Shown here: positions 8,270-16,295 of the stretch, in pieces
How the letters are laid out: each line of letters begins with the position of its first letter
How positions within the stretch are numbered: position 1 is the first letter of the stretch
Assembly: GCA_959599095.1 (NCBI GenBank)
Contig: CAUGGC010000003.1
Location: forward strand, 1-64,000
Length of the DNA: 64,000 bases
Reading direction: 5' to 3'
DNA from: an uncultured Collinsella sp.
GTDB lineage: Bacteria > Actinomycetota > Coriobacteriia > Coriobacteriales > Coriobacteriaceae
Notes under the pieces: model-generated
Databases searched by the model: none
What the model was told of the DNA's origin: nothing
The model's input: the letters and a program-made list of their open reading frames with translations, nothing else
Made by a program: the position numbers and the translations under genes

Positions 8270-9571
8270 ATGAGCAAGACAATAGTTAGGCCCACGCTTT
8301 CGCTGGGCAACCACATCTATCTGTATCGCCTGTTGCGCGATGCGATTGGATGCGGCAAGCAAACGTTTATGACGCAGGTCGAAGAGGCTCTCGCCGCTGG
8401 TGACATGACTGCTTATGACCTGGGCTTCGAGTCCACGCGCGAGTTGCTCGAGGAACTCGACGACTGCATTAAGCTGACCGTCTTTAAGGGCGGTCGCCTG
8501 TATGCCACCGTCATCGCCAACGAGGCATGGGATGCCGCCCTTGCCAAGGGCGAGGACAAGCCCAAGGCTGCCAAGGGCGCCAAGCAGTCCTACAAAAAGA
8601 AGAAGCGCGGCGAGAAGGACCTGAAGGCCGTGCGCCCCAAGCACGTTAAGCGCCCCGAGCCCGAAGCCATAGTTGAAGCCGTGCCGGAACCCGAGCCCGA
8701 GGCAGAGATCGAAGTCGCTATTGAGGTAACAGCAGAAACCGAAATCGCCGCCACGACCGATCCCGAAGTCATATCCGAGCAGGAAGCCACTGCGGAGCTC
8801 AACGAGGCTCCCAAGTCGACAACCGAAGAAGCCGCTAACCAATCCGAGACGCCTGCGTTCCAAAACAGCGATGTCTTTGGCGACGAGACCGAGAACGATC
8901 AGCCCGACGAGCCCGACGATCAAGACGCTACCGAGCCGACGCCGGAGCCCGAGACGCCGCAGCCCGCCATCTCGCTCACGGTCGTCTATGACCCCGAGAA
9001 CGCCAACGCCGGCATCACCACCATGGCCTCCACGCCCATCGAGGCAAAGCCGTCTGTCGAGACAGGGGACGCCCCGCAAGCCGATGCCAAAACCGAGACT
9101 GAAGACACATCCGTCTCCGTGGAACCGACAGATTTCGCAGTTAAGCCGGAACCGGTGCCTGAGTCTGCACCCGTCATCGAGTCCACATCCGCACCTGTCT
9201 ATGACCAGATTCCTGTGCCTACAGCGCCTCCGGCCCCCGCTGCATCACCGGCCCCCGCACCCGCAGTACCCGCCATCCCCGAGGATTTCCCCGTCGATTT
9301 CGCAACCGAGGTCTTCTGCCCCAGCCCGCTTCTGCACCAGCTGTCGACCTATCTCCCCTACGGCGCCGACACGCTCGGCATCGTCGGCGAGTACTACTGG
9401 ATCGCCCGCGAGCGCGGTACCATCGAGGCCGCGCGAAACCGCGCAAGCTTCCCCCTGCGCTACACGCAGGCCGGCGAGCGCCACGAAGTCACCGTGCGCA
9501 TCCGCCGCAACACCACCGGCGGTCTCGGAGCCGCCTGGACCATCGACAAGGTCAACGCCCCGGCCGAGTGA
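8270..9571 (+). CDS. Three-part protein with LOTUS-like N-terminus, acidic linker and unknown C-terminal domain
   Basis: A 433-residue protein. Residues 1-85 (HIYLYRLLRDAIGCG, then YDLGFESTRELLEELDD and GRLYATV) resemble the OST-HTH/LOTUS winged helix, an RNA-binding fold; this is a pattern call only. A Lys-rich stretch (about 95-130) and a long Pro/Glu/Thr/Ala linker (to about 335) follow. The C-terminal 90 residues (FCPSPLLHQLSTYLPYGADTL onward) form a compact domain I cannot name. The start at 8270 has AAAGAGGAG; an upstream ATG at 8231 lies before the palindrome and is rejected. Confidence 0.75.
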   Translation: MSKTIVRPTLSLGNHIYLYRLLRDAIGCGKQTFMTQVEEALAAGDMTAYDLGFESTRELLEELDDCIKLTVFKGGRLYATVIANEAWDAALAKGEDKPKAAKGAKQSYKKKKRGEKDLKAVRPKHVKRPEPEAIVEAVPEPEPEAEIEVAIEVTAETEIAATTDPEVISEQEATAELNEAPKSTTEEAANQSETPAFQNSDVFGDETENDQPDEPDDQDATEPTPEPETPQPAISLTVVYDPENANAGITTMASTPIEAKPSVETGDAPQADAKTETEDTSVSVEPTDFAVKPEPVPESAPVIESTSAPVYDQIPVPTAPPAPAASPAPAPAVPAIPEDFPVDFATEVFCPSPLLHQLSTYLPYGADTLGIVGEYYWIARERGTIEAARNRASFPLRYTQAGERHEVTVRIRRNTTGGLGAAWTIDKVNAPAE

Positions 9572-9572
9572 C

Positions 9573-9614
9573 AAAACGGCCCTGGATAGCCATTGACCAT
9601 CCAGGGCCGTTTGA
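9573..9614. terminator. Bidirectional terminator between convergent genes
   Basis: Perfect 14-bp stem AAACGGCCCTGGAT / ATCCAGGGCCGTTT, with A runs to the left and T residues to the right, between a rightward and a leftward gene. Confidence 0.9.
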
Positions 9615-9616
9615 AA

Positions 9617-10018
9617 TCAGACCTTTTGGCTGTCATCAGCACATATAGACACCAGAGAAGCAAGCTCCTCCTCAAGTTGCGGAGCAAAATACCTAAAAGA
9701 AACTTGTGCTCCAATCGGTATCGACTCAATCATATTCGCAGCATTATCTGAAACACGGTACGATGCAGTTTCACCTGTCTTTAATTCCTCTATTGAGCAG
9801 ACAGCGTCTTCAGCATCAATCGACCTAAGCATGCCTTTACCTTGCAACATCACATCGGCATGCCCACCAGCTATTTCCAATGAATCTGAGTTTGTCACAG
9901 ACATTTCTCCGGAATCTCCGCGCGGCATCTCTTCTTTTGCTGAACAGCTCACCAATAAAGCCATCAACACCAAAGACAGGACTAAACAAATCGTCCTACT
10001 TCGAAAAAGTCGTTCCAT
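9617..10018 (-). CDS. Small predicted lipoprotein, partner of the protease-like gene
   Basis: A 133-residue protein with a basic start (MERLFRSR), a hydrophobic helix and lipobox LLVSC at about 22-26, so it is probably anchored on the outside of the membrane. The mature part is a small, mostly polar domain of unknown family (TGETASYRVSDNAANMIESIPIGAQVSFRYF). Its start overlaps the end of the upstream protease-like gene by 23 bp, so the two are translationally coupled; it may be that protein's anchor, substrate or inhibitor. Base composition is AT-richer than its surroundings. In-frame ATGs at 10027-10045 are alternatives. Confidence 0.7.
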   Translation of the reverse strand: MERLFRSRTICLVLSLVLMALLVSCSAKEEMPRGDSGEMSVTNSDSLEIAGGHADVMLQGKGMLRSIDAEDAVCSIEELKTGETASYRVSDNAANMIESIPIGAQVSFRYFAPQLEEELASLVSICADDSQKV

Positions 10019-11123
10019 AAGTCCACGCATAATAACTCTGATCATACTTCAGGAAGGATAAGGATGAATTCCAGCCGTCCGCTATGCCAATCATCTGCCT
10101 TGTCTCTCCAGTTTTCTTACCAGTAAGAGTGGCGTAAGCCTCCGCTGTTACAGAATGGGCTGATCCGTTGTACAAACTCGCATGTAAAACATTCGGTCTA
10201 TTAGAGTTAATCTCATTTTGAATGTTCGCGATAGCCGGGGAGGAGACAGTGCGGGTGATAAGATTACTCCCTCTGCTTGCGCAGTAATTTGTAAACCCCG
10301 TTGCACAGGTTGAAATCGGCGTTCCGCCCAAAACAACACCGGGAACAGTCTGTTCTTCATCGGAAAGAGCATGGGTATTGGTGTAATTCCATATCTGCAT
10401 ATATTGCGAAGGGTCGCTATATAAATTGGCAATGCCATACAGTTCCGCAACGTTCGAAAAAGCTGTCACCATACAAGCATAGTGGGCGGTAAGCCTCTTA
10501 ATCTCGCTTTCATCATATGACATAAACTGAGAAATGGAACGAAATCCAGATACTGTGTAATCCTGCATTTGAGTTGCGTAAATTACAACATCGTTCCAGC
10601 TTGAAGGTTTATTCGATAAAACGACAGGCCGTCCTTCTATGGAAACAGCCGGGATTGTTCTTCCGCAATTTGTTGTTATTGAACCGTCCAAAGATTGCAC
10701 GCCGAATTCGAATGGATTGATCATTACGACTGGGTTATTGAAAGAATAAGACTCGACACCAAGATCTCCTCCCCGATCCATAGGGCTGACTAAGCCGTCT
10801 CCAAAACGATATCCCGTAAGTATTTCATCATCTGAAGCATCTAAAACCAAATAGCCCGCGGCTCTATTGGATGTCACAACCGGAACAATGTAACCAAGCG
10901 GGGACCCATCAACATCTACAAAAGGAATAGGGTCAGAAGGCGTATACGAATAGCCGAGGAGTCCCTTTATATATTTATCGGCAAGCTCTTGCGCAATTTC
11001 AGAAGTAAATTGTATCTGCTCACCATCAATATTGCCCGTCGAAGCAAAAACCTCTTTCGGACGTGCGGCTAAGGCGACAATTGAAGACGCGACAAGTTGC
11101 AGAAAACGACGACGCGAAAGCAT
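9996..11123 (-). CDS. Tat-exported cysteine-protease-like protein (C39-like/streptopain-like)
   Basis: A 375-residue exported protein. MLSRRRFLQLVASSIVALAA is a twin-arginine signal peptide. Residues about 35-105 (EIAQELADKYIKG, then GYLVLDASDDEILTGYRFGDG) look like the inhibitory propeptide of streptopain-type enzymes. The C-terminal half has a candidate catalytic Cys (HYACMVTAFSNVAELYG), His (GSAHSVTAEAYATL) and a final IADGW segment, as in papain-fold C39/C10 peptidases. Family and activity are inferred from order and spacing. The gene is AT-rich with unusual codon choice for this window, suggesting transfer. The next gene overlaps it by 23 bp. Confidence 0.7.
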   Translation of the reverse strand: MLSRRRFLQLVASSIVALAARPKEVFASTGNIDGEQIQFTSEIAQELADKYIKGLLGYSYTPSDPIPFVDVDGSPLGYIVPVVTSNRAAGYLVLDASDDEILTGYRFGDGLVSPMDRGGDLGVESYSFNNPVVMINPFEFGVQSLDGSITTNCGRTIPAVSIEGRPVVLSNKPSSWNDVVIYATQMQDYTVSGFRSISQFMSYDESEIKRLTAHYACMVTAFSNVAELYGIANLYSDPSQYMQIWNYTNTHALSDEEQTVPGVVLGGTPISTCATGFTNYCASRGSNLITRTVSSPAIANIQNEINSNRPNVLHASLYNGSAHSVTAEAYATLTGKKTGETRQMIGIADGWNSSLSFLKYDQSYYAWTYGTTFSK

Positions 11124-11364
11124 ATGTTCTTCTTTCTAGAGGAGCGACTTATAAGATACTCCTATTCTATAACCTTTTTGAAACGTTACAGCACTGGTTA
11201 TATTTCAATTCGATTTGCTTATGTCCTTGTAACCCAATACGTCTTTACGTTTTAAACGGAATTAGAAAATCACTCATAGCAAAAACGGGCTTTAATCCCA
11301 AAGAGATGACTTTGATTATGAATCAAACCAGCAGCCAGGGCATAACTGCAGTGCAATTGCTACA
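11124..11364. other. AT-rich intergenic stretch, no gene seen
   Basis: About 240 bp, markedly AT-rich compared with its flanks and continuous in composition with the protease-like gene. The leftward promoter of that gene should lie here (candidate -10 TATAGAAT about 30 bp upstream of its ATG). A 117-codon rightward frame through it lacks a ribosome site and looks non-coding. Confidence 0.5.
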
Positions 11365-11394
11365 AGAAAGGCCGCCCTTGCTGGCGGCCTTTCT
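11365..11394 (-). terminator. Terminator after ettA
   Basis: 10-bp stem AAAGGCCGCC / GGCGGCCTTT with a short loop, just downstream of the ettA stop on the minus strand. Confidence 0.85.
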
Positions 11395-11402
11395 ACTTGC
11401 TA

Positions 11403-13082
11403 CTAGTCGCGCGTGAGCTTCCTGTGAATGCGATGCGGCTGGGCTGCGTCCTCGCCCAGGCGCTCGATACGGTTGGCCTGATAGGCCTCAAAGTTGCCCT
11501 CAAACCAATACCAGTTGCCCGGGTTCTCGTCGGTGCCCTCCCACGCCAGGATGTGCGTGGCGACGCGGTCCAGGAACATACGGTCGTGGCTGATGACCAC
11601 CGAGCAGCCCGGGAACTCGAGCAGCGCCGCTTCGAGCGAGGACAGCGTCTCGACGTCGAGGTCGTTCGTGGGCTCGTCGAGGAGCAGCAGGTTGCCGCCC
11701 TGCTTGAGCGTAAGCGCCAAGTTCAGACGGTTGCGCTCGCCACCGGAGAGTACGCCAGCGCGCTTCTGCTGGTCCTGGCCCTTAAAGCCAAAGCTCGCCA
11801 CATAAGCGCGGCTCGGAACCTCGGTCTCGCCGACCATCATGTGGTCCAGGCCATCCGAGACGACCTCCCACAGGTTCTTATCGGGGTCGATGCCGGAACG
11901 GTTCTGGTCGACGTAAGAAATCTTGACGGTCTCGCCCACCTCGAGCTCGCCCGAAGTCAGCGGCTCCAGGCCCACAATCGTCTTGAACAGCGTGGTCTTA
12001 CCGACACCGTTGGGGCCGATGACGCCCACAATGCCGTTGCGCGGCAGGGTGAACGAAAGGTCATCGATGAGCACGCGGCCATCGAACTCCTTGTGCAGGT
12101 GATGGGCCTCGAGCACCTTGTTGCCCAGACGCGGGCCCACAGGGATGCGGATGTCGGTCCAGTCGAGCTTCTGGCTTGCGCGGGCCTCGGCCTCCATCTC
12201 CTCGTAGCGAGCCAGACGGGCCTTGTTCTTGGCCTGGCGAGCCTTGGGCGAGCTGCGTACCCACTCGAGCTCGGCCTCCATGCGCTTGGCGAGCTTGGCG
12301 TCACGGTTGCCCTGGGCCTCGATACGCGCGGCCTTGGTCTCCAGATACGTGGAGTAGTTGCCCTTGTAGGGATAGAGGTGACCGCGGTCGACCTCGCAGA
12401 TCCACTCGGCAACGTTATCCAGGAAGTAGCGATCGTGCGTGACGGCAAGCACCGCGCCCTGGTAGTTGTGCAGGAAGTGCTCGAGCCACAGGATCGACTC
12501 GGCGTCCAGGTGGTTCGTGGGCTCGTCGAGCAGCAGCAGGTCGGGAGCCTCGAGCAGCAGCTTGCACAGGGCCACGCGGCGGCGCTCGCCGCCAGAGAGC
12601 ACGTTAACCGGCATGTCGGAATCGGGCAGCTGCAGGGCGTCCATGGCCTGGCCGAGCTTGGAATCGATATCCCAGCCGTCGGCGGCATCGATCTCGTCCT
12701 GGAGCTTGCCCATCTCGGCCATGAGGGCGTCCATGTCGCAATCCGGGTCGCACATCTCATCGCCGATCTTGTTGAAGCGATCGACCTTGGCGATCATATC
12801 GCCAAACGCCATGCGCACGTTCTCGATGACGGTCTTGTCGTCGTCGAGCGGCGGCTCCTGCTGCAGGATGCCCACGGTGTAGCCGGGAGTGAGCCTGGCA
12901 TCGCCGTTGGAGACCTCCTCGATACCGGCCATGATCTTGAGCAGGGTCGACTTGCCCATACCGTTGGGGCCCACGACGCCGATCTTGGCACCGGGGTAGA
13001 AGCTCAGGGTCACGTCGTCAAGAATCACCTTGTCGCCATGGGCCTTACGAGCCTGATACATCTGGTAGATAAACTCCGCCAT
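11403..13082 (-). CDS. ettA: Energy-dependent translational throttle protein EttA (ABC-F)
   Basis: A 559-residue cytosolic ABC-F ATPase with two nucleotide-binding domains and no membrane part. It binds the ribosomal E site and couples translation to the ATP/ADP state. Walker A GPNGMGKST (about 40) and GPNGVGKTT (about 335), signatures LSGGERRRVAL and LSGGERNRLNL, and two LLLLDEPTN Walker B motifs are intact. The inter-domain linker (about 245-305) is Lys/Arg/Glu-rich, as expected for the tRNA-contacting PtIM helices. Length matches EttA (about 555) rather than the longer resistance-type ABC-F proteins. It is monocistronic. Confidence 0.95.
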   Translation of the reverse strand: MAEFIYQMYQARKAHGDKVILDDVTLSFYPGAKIGVVGPNGMGKSTLLKIMAGIEEVSNGDARLTPGYTVGILQQEPPLDDDKTVIENVRMAFGDMIAKVDRFNKIGDEMCDPDCDMDALMAEMGKLQDEIDAADGWDIDSKLGQAMDALQLPDSDMPVNVLSGGERRRVALCKLLLEAPDLLLLDEPTNHLDAESILWLEHFLHNYQGAVLAVTHDRYFLDNVAEWICEVDRGHLYPYKGNYSTYLETKAARIEAQGNRDAKLAKRMEAELEWVRSSPKARQAKNKARLARYEEMEAEARASQKLDWTDIRIPVGPRLGNKVLEAHHLHKEFDGRVLIDDLSFTLPRNGIVGVIGPNGVGKTTLFKTIVGLEPLTSGELEVGETVKISYVDQNRSGIDPDKNLWEVVSDGLDHMMVGETEVPSRAYVASFGFKGQDQQKRAGVLSGGERNRLNLALTLKQGGNLLLLDEPTNDLDVETLSSLEAALLEFPGCSVVISHDRMFLDRVATHILAWEGTDENPGNWYWFEGNFEAYQANRIERLGEDAAQPHRIHRKLTRD

Positions 13083-13266
13083 TTGCCTGTTTTATCCTTT
13101 CTACCTGCTGTTTCCCTATTCTTGATTCGCTTTAGTGGAAACGAAATGAGGAAACCAGCTCTGAAACTAAACGAAAAAGGGGCATGGTTGCCCACACCCC
13201 CTAATACTACCTGGGAAAAGTCCCCCGGAACATACTATGACCTGCGTACGCTAGTTTTCCGCAACC

Positions 13267-13971
13267 TTAACGAGCGGCTCGCTGCGATTTGCGCCACAGC
13301 AGATACGAATAGACGTAGGCAGCTCCAGCTGAACCAAACGCCAGAACCGCAATCACCGCGGCGACGACTTCACTCGAAAGCACGCTACCCGCCACGCCCA
13401 TCACAATCAGGCCAATACCCAGCACCATAAAGCAGGCGCCGCCAAAACGCTGAGTACGGCGCCAGTTCTCGGGATCGGCAAGCGCCCAAGGTGTCTTGAT
13501 ACCGAGCGTATAGTTCTGCTTCACACGCGGCAAGTAGTTGCCTACGCCGATGAATAGCAAACCGACAACACCGGAAATCAGCACGTTAACCGAACCGGCC
13601 GCCGGCACCACGCCCCAGACCGTAAGCTCTCCCAGCCAGCTTATGGCGCACATGAACAAGGTGAAGGCGATTACGAAGCCCTGGTAGAACTTGCCCGAGG
13701 TTCGATATGCCTCACCTTTGGGGTCGATGCGCGGCACCACGCAGAACATTGCGAGAAGCGCCAGAGGCAGCACACCGAGCGCAGAGGCCATCCAGCTAGG
13801 ACCCCAACCGTCGACGGCGCCGTTCGCGCCCCAGTGCGTGGGAATCTGCGCAGGCAAGCTCGGCATCACCATGAGGTGCGCTACGACATTGGCGACGCAC
13901 AGAGCGACCAGCGCAATCCACACGCGCGACGATACCCCCGTGGGGTGAATGCCCTTGTTTTCATTATTCAT
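13267..13971 (-). CDS. sdpI: SdpI-family integral membrane protein
   Basis: A 234-residue protein with about six hydrophobic helices. It has the N-terminal DUF1648 motif (MPSLPAQIPTHWGANGAVDGWG) and the C-terminal SdpI part (YTLGIKTPWALADPENWRRTQRFGG). In Bacillus, SdpI gives immunity to the SdpC toxin and sequesters the SdpR repressor at the membrane. No SdpC homologue lies nearby, so the role here may be general signalling or toxin defence. The start (13971) overlaps the sdpR stop by 8 bp, indicating translational coupling. The 184 bp between this gene's upstream neighbour side (13083-13266) and ettA show nothing notable. Confidence 0.88.
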   Translation of the reverse strand: MNNENKGIHPTGVSSRVWIALVALCVANVVAHLMVMPSLPAQIPTHWGANGAVDGWGPSWMASALGVLPLALLAMFCVVPRIDPKGEAYRTSGKFYQGFVIAFTLFMCAISWLGELTVWGVVPAAGSVNVLISGVVGLLFIGVGNYLPRVKQNYTLGIKTPWALADPENWRRTQRFGGACFMVLGIGLIVMGVAGSVLSSEVVAAVIAVLAFGSAGAAYVYSYLLWRKSQRAAR

Positions 13972-14242
13972 CCTTATCACCTTCAGTGTTTGTAAAGCCC
14001 ATAAACCAGCCAATTAAATCCTGCATGACGGTGGTGTTTAAGCTGTATACGATGTTTTGGCCATGGCGCTCGTCGGTCACCAACCCGGCGTTTTTGAGCG
14101 TCGCCAAGTGATGGCTCAGCGACGGCTTACTGATATCGAAATGCTCGGCAAGCTCCCCCGCCGTGCAATTGCCCTCGCGCAGCAATTCCAAAATGCGCCG
14201 TCGCGTTGGATCGGCAAGCGCCTTAAAACCCTCTCCCGGCAT
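13964..14242 (-). CDS. sdpR: ArsR-family repressor, SdpR-like
   Basis: A 92-residue winged-helix regulator. LADPTRRRILELLREGNCTAGELAEHFDISKPSLSHHLATLKNAGLV is a clear ArsR helix-turn-helix; the recognition helix is SKPSLSHHLATL. There is no Cys metal-site motif, so metal sensing is unlikely. Start 14242 follows a perfect AGGAGGT; the extension to 14260 is rejected. It is operonic with sdpI (8-bp overlap), the arrangement of the Bacillus sdpRI pair, in which the repressor controls its own operon. Confidence 0.9.
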   Translation of the reverse strand: MPGEGFKALADPTRRRILELLREGNCTAGELAEHFDISKPSLSHHLATLKNAGLVTDERHGQNIVYSLNTTVMQDLIGWFMGFTNTEGDKDE

Positions 14243-14290
14243 AAGACCTCCTCTCATCATCTCTCATGACGTGCACACTATACTCAATAT

Positions 14291-14306
14291 TTAGATGTTT
14301 GTCTAA
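14291..14306. promoter_or_regulatory. Inverted repeat TTAGA-N6-TCTAA, candidate SdpR operator
   Basis: Two perfect 5-nt arms in the AT-rich stretch 50 bp upstream of sdpR, where an autoregulated ArsR protein would bind. Related half-site material (CTATCTAAT) continues to the right. Confidence 0.45.
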
Positions 14307-14421
14307 CTATCTAATCGCAATGCTTCAAACCACATCAAAGCAAACGCCATCGCAACCTATGGGCGATTACCTATAATGGCGATAGCTAAAACACGACCTG
14401 CTTCCCCATCGGAGGATATTT

Positions 14422-15219
14422 ATGACCGAAACCGCTGCCGCAGCCGCCATCGAGACACGCGACACCAAGCTCGAGATTATCATGGGCCGCGAGGCACTCG
14501 ATAAGCTCGCCGATGCTACGGTGCTAGTGCTCGGCTGCGGAGGCGTGGGCTCCAACTGCTGCGAGGCACTCGCCCGCGGCGGCATCGGTCATTTCGTCAT
14601 TCTGGATAAGGACATCATCGCGCCCAGCAATATCAATCGCCAGGCCATCGCCTTTCACAGCACCGTCGGCAAGCGCAAAGTCGACGTCATGGAGGCTATG
14701 ATTCACGACATCAACCCTACCGCTACCGTCATCAAGCGCACCGAATACCTGCTGAGCGACAACATCGATGATTTCTTCGCGAGCGTTTTGGAGCAGACGG
14801 ACGGCAAGCTCGACTACGTCGTCGACGCCATCGACACCATCTCGGCCAAGCTCACCATTGCCAAATATGCTCAGGACCACGACATTCGTTTGGTTAGCTC
14901 CATGGGCGGGGCCAACAAGCTCCATCCCGAGTGCCTCCGCTTTGCCGACATTTTCGATACGGTACGTGACCCCATGAGCCGCATCATGCGCAAAGAATGC
15001 AAGAAGCGCGGAATCAAGAGTCTGCATGTACTGCTTAGCTGCGAGGAATCGGTTAAGACACAGCCCCGCGACCCTTCCAACATCCACGAGCGCACCGAGC
15101 TGGGAACCGCCAGCTTTATGCCGCCCATCATGGGCCAGATGATTGCCGGCGAGGTTATCCGCCAGATCAGCGGCCGCGGCACTGAGCGCGTACGCTCCGA
15201 TGGCCAACGTCTGGACTAG
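14422..15219 (+). CDS. tcdA: tRNA threonylcarbamoyladenosine dehydratase (TcdA)
   Basis: A 265-residue E1-like (ThiF/MoeB fold) enzyme that uses ATP to cyclise t6A37 to ct6A in tRNA. The adenylate site GCGGVGSN lies at about 38-45, followed by the Asp-rich strand (VILDKDIIAPSNINRQ) with the family NRQ motif. KRGIKSLHVLLSCEESV is typical of TcdA. The start is preceded by GGAGG. A TatD hydrolase gene begins 15 bp after the stop, so the two are probably co-transcribed. Confidence 0.92.
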   Translation: MTETAAAAAIETRDTKLEIIMGREALDKLADATVLVLGCGGVGSNCCEALARGGIGHFVILDKDIIAPSNINRQAIAFHSTVGKRKVDVMEAMIHDINPTATVIKRTEYLLSDNIDDFFASVLEQTDGKLDYVVDAIDTISAKLTIAKYAQDHDIRLVSSMGGANKLHPECLRFADIFDTVRDPMSRIMRKECKKRGIKSLHVLLSCEESVKTQPRDPSNIHERTELGTASFMPPIMGQMIAGEVIRQISGRGTERVRSDGQRLD

Positions 15220-15233
15220 CGGAGCGCACCGAG

Positions 15234-16016
15234 ATGGAGCCCCGGTTATTTGATGCACACTGCCATCTTGATTTAATGGCTCACCCGGACGCCGTTGCCG
15301 ATGAGGCGACGGCGCTGGACTTGGGTCTATTTGACTGCGGCGTCAATCCGCGCGACTTTTCGGCCGCAAACGAGCGCGCCTGTCGCCAACCAGGCATCAT
15401 CGCCGGCGTTGGGCTTCACCCCTGGTGGCTCGCCGATGGCCACTGCGGTTTTGTCGAAGTCAATCTGCTTTGCGAAGTTGCTGCCCAAGAACGCTACATC
15501 GGCGAAGTCGGACTCGACTTTTCCGCGCGCTTTGCTGGAAGTGAGCCGCTACAAATACAGGCACTTAACCGGCTCTGCGATGCGCTCGTGCAGCATCCTC
15601 TTACCGGGCGCGTGATATCAATTCACGCCGTTCGTTCGGCAGAAGCCGTACTGGACGTCCTCGAATCGCATGGACTACTCATCCCAAACCCCGATTCCCC
15701 CGCTATCATCTTCCACTGGTTTAGCGGCACTTCGGACGAACTCGCCCGCGCGCGTAATGCGGGCTGTTATTTTTCCGTCAACGAACGCATGCTCGCGACC
15801 AAGCGCGGTCGCGAATACGCACGACAGATTCCACTCGATCGTTTACTGCTCGAGACCGATTCACCAGCCGAACCAAACACAGAAACAAGCGCACAGTCGC
15901 TCATCAGATCGCTCACAAGGACCTCGATGCGCATTGCCTCACTCAAAAACTGTGACGCAAAGCGCATCGAGTCGGCAGTTTTAGCAAATGCGCACGCTGT
16001 TTTTGACCTTCGCTAA
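15234..16016 (+). CDS. TatD-family metal-dependent hydrolase
   Basis: A 260-residue TIM-barrel amidohydrolase-superfamily protein. FDAHCHLD (residues 6-13) is the first metal motif, GEVGLDFS carries the family Glu, and SIHAVRS, IFHWFSG and LLLETDSPAE carry later metal ligands. TatD proteins are 3'-5' DNA/RNA nucleases or related phosphoesterases; this copy is divergent (FHWFSG in place of the usual HCFSG) and somewhat compact. It follows tcdA by 15 bp. Confidence 0.85.
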   Translation: MEPRLFDAHCHLDLMAHPDAVADEATALDLGLFDCGVNPRDFSAANERACRQPGIIAGVGLHPWWLADGHCGFVEVNLLCEVAAQERYIGEVGLDFSARFAGSEPLQIQALNRLCDALVQHPLTGRVISIHAVRSAEAVLDVLESHGLLIPNPDSPAIIFHWFSGTSDELARARNAGCYFSVNERMLATKRGREYARQIPLDRLLLETDSPAEPNTETSAQSLIRSLTRTSMRIASLKNCDAKRIESAVLANAHAVFDLR

Positions 16017-16021
16017 CCCCT

Positions 16022-16251
16022 GTGGTCAAAAAATGTCAAATATGAGTACTGTTACCGAAACGGATACATTACTTTGAGCTTTCCGATCACCAGAATGATC
16101 TACGATTGTCCATTAACTAACACTTTTACAGTCATTCCTCCTACATTTTCGCAAGTTTAAACCCCTCCAAACGCTTAAATCACGTCTGAAGGGGTCAATT
16201 ATGCTGCGACTAAATTAGTCACAGTACTCATATTTGGCATTTTTTGACCAC
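16022..16251. mobile_element. 230-bp MITE-like element with 31-bp terminal inverted repeats
   Basis: The ends at 16022-16052 and 16221-16251 are inverted copies matching at 30 of 31 positions (outer end GTGGTCAAAAAATG, inner end ATGAGTACTGT). The interior is AT-rich, codes for nothing I can support, and has a small internal hairpin (ACCCCTCC about 16161, GAAGGGGT about 16195). No transposase is present. It sits between two genes and abuts the frl terminator. Size and ends suggest a miniature inverted-repeat element; a large regulatory RNA hairpin is the alternative. Confidence 0.65.
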
Positions 16252-16254
16252 CGA

Positions 16255-16288
16255 GTCACAGGGAGGCGCCAATGCGCCTCCCTGTGAC
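16255..16288 (-). terminator. Terminator of the frl operon
   Basis: Perfect 15-bp stem GTCACAGGGAGGCGC / GCGCCTCCCTGTGAC with a 4-nt loop, 8 bp after the frlD stop. It lacks a clean T run, but the stem is very strong. Confidence 0.75.
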
Positions 16289-16295
16289 CGTTCGG

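Noticed and set aside
13964..14242. Metal-sensing ArsR regulator
   Set aside because: It lacks the Cys motif of metal-sensing members and is coupled to sdpI, so SdpR is the better call.
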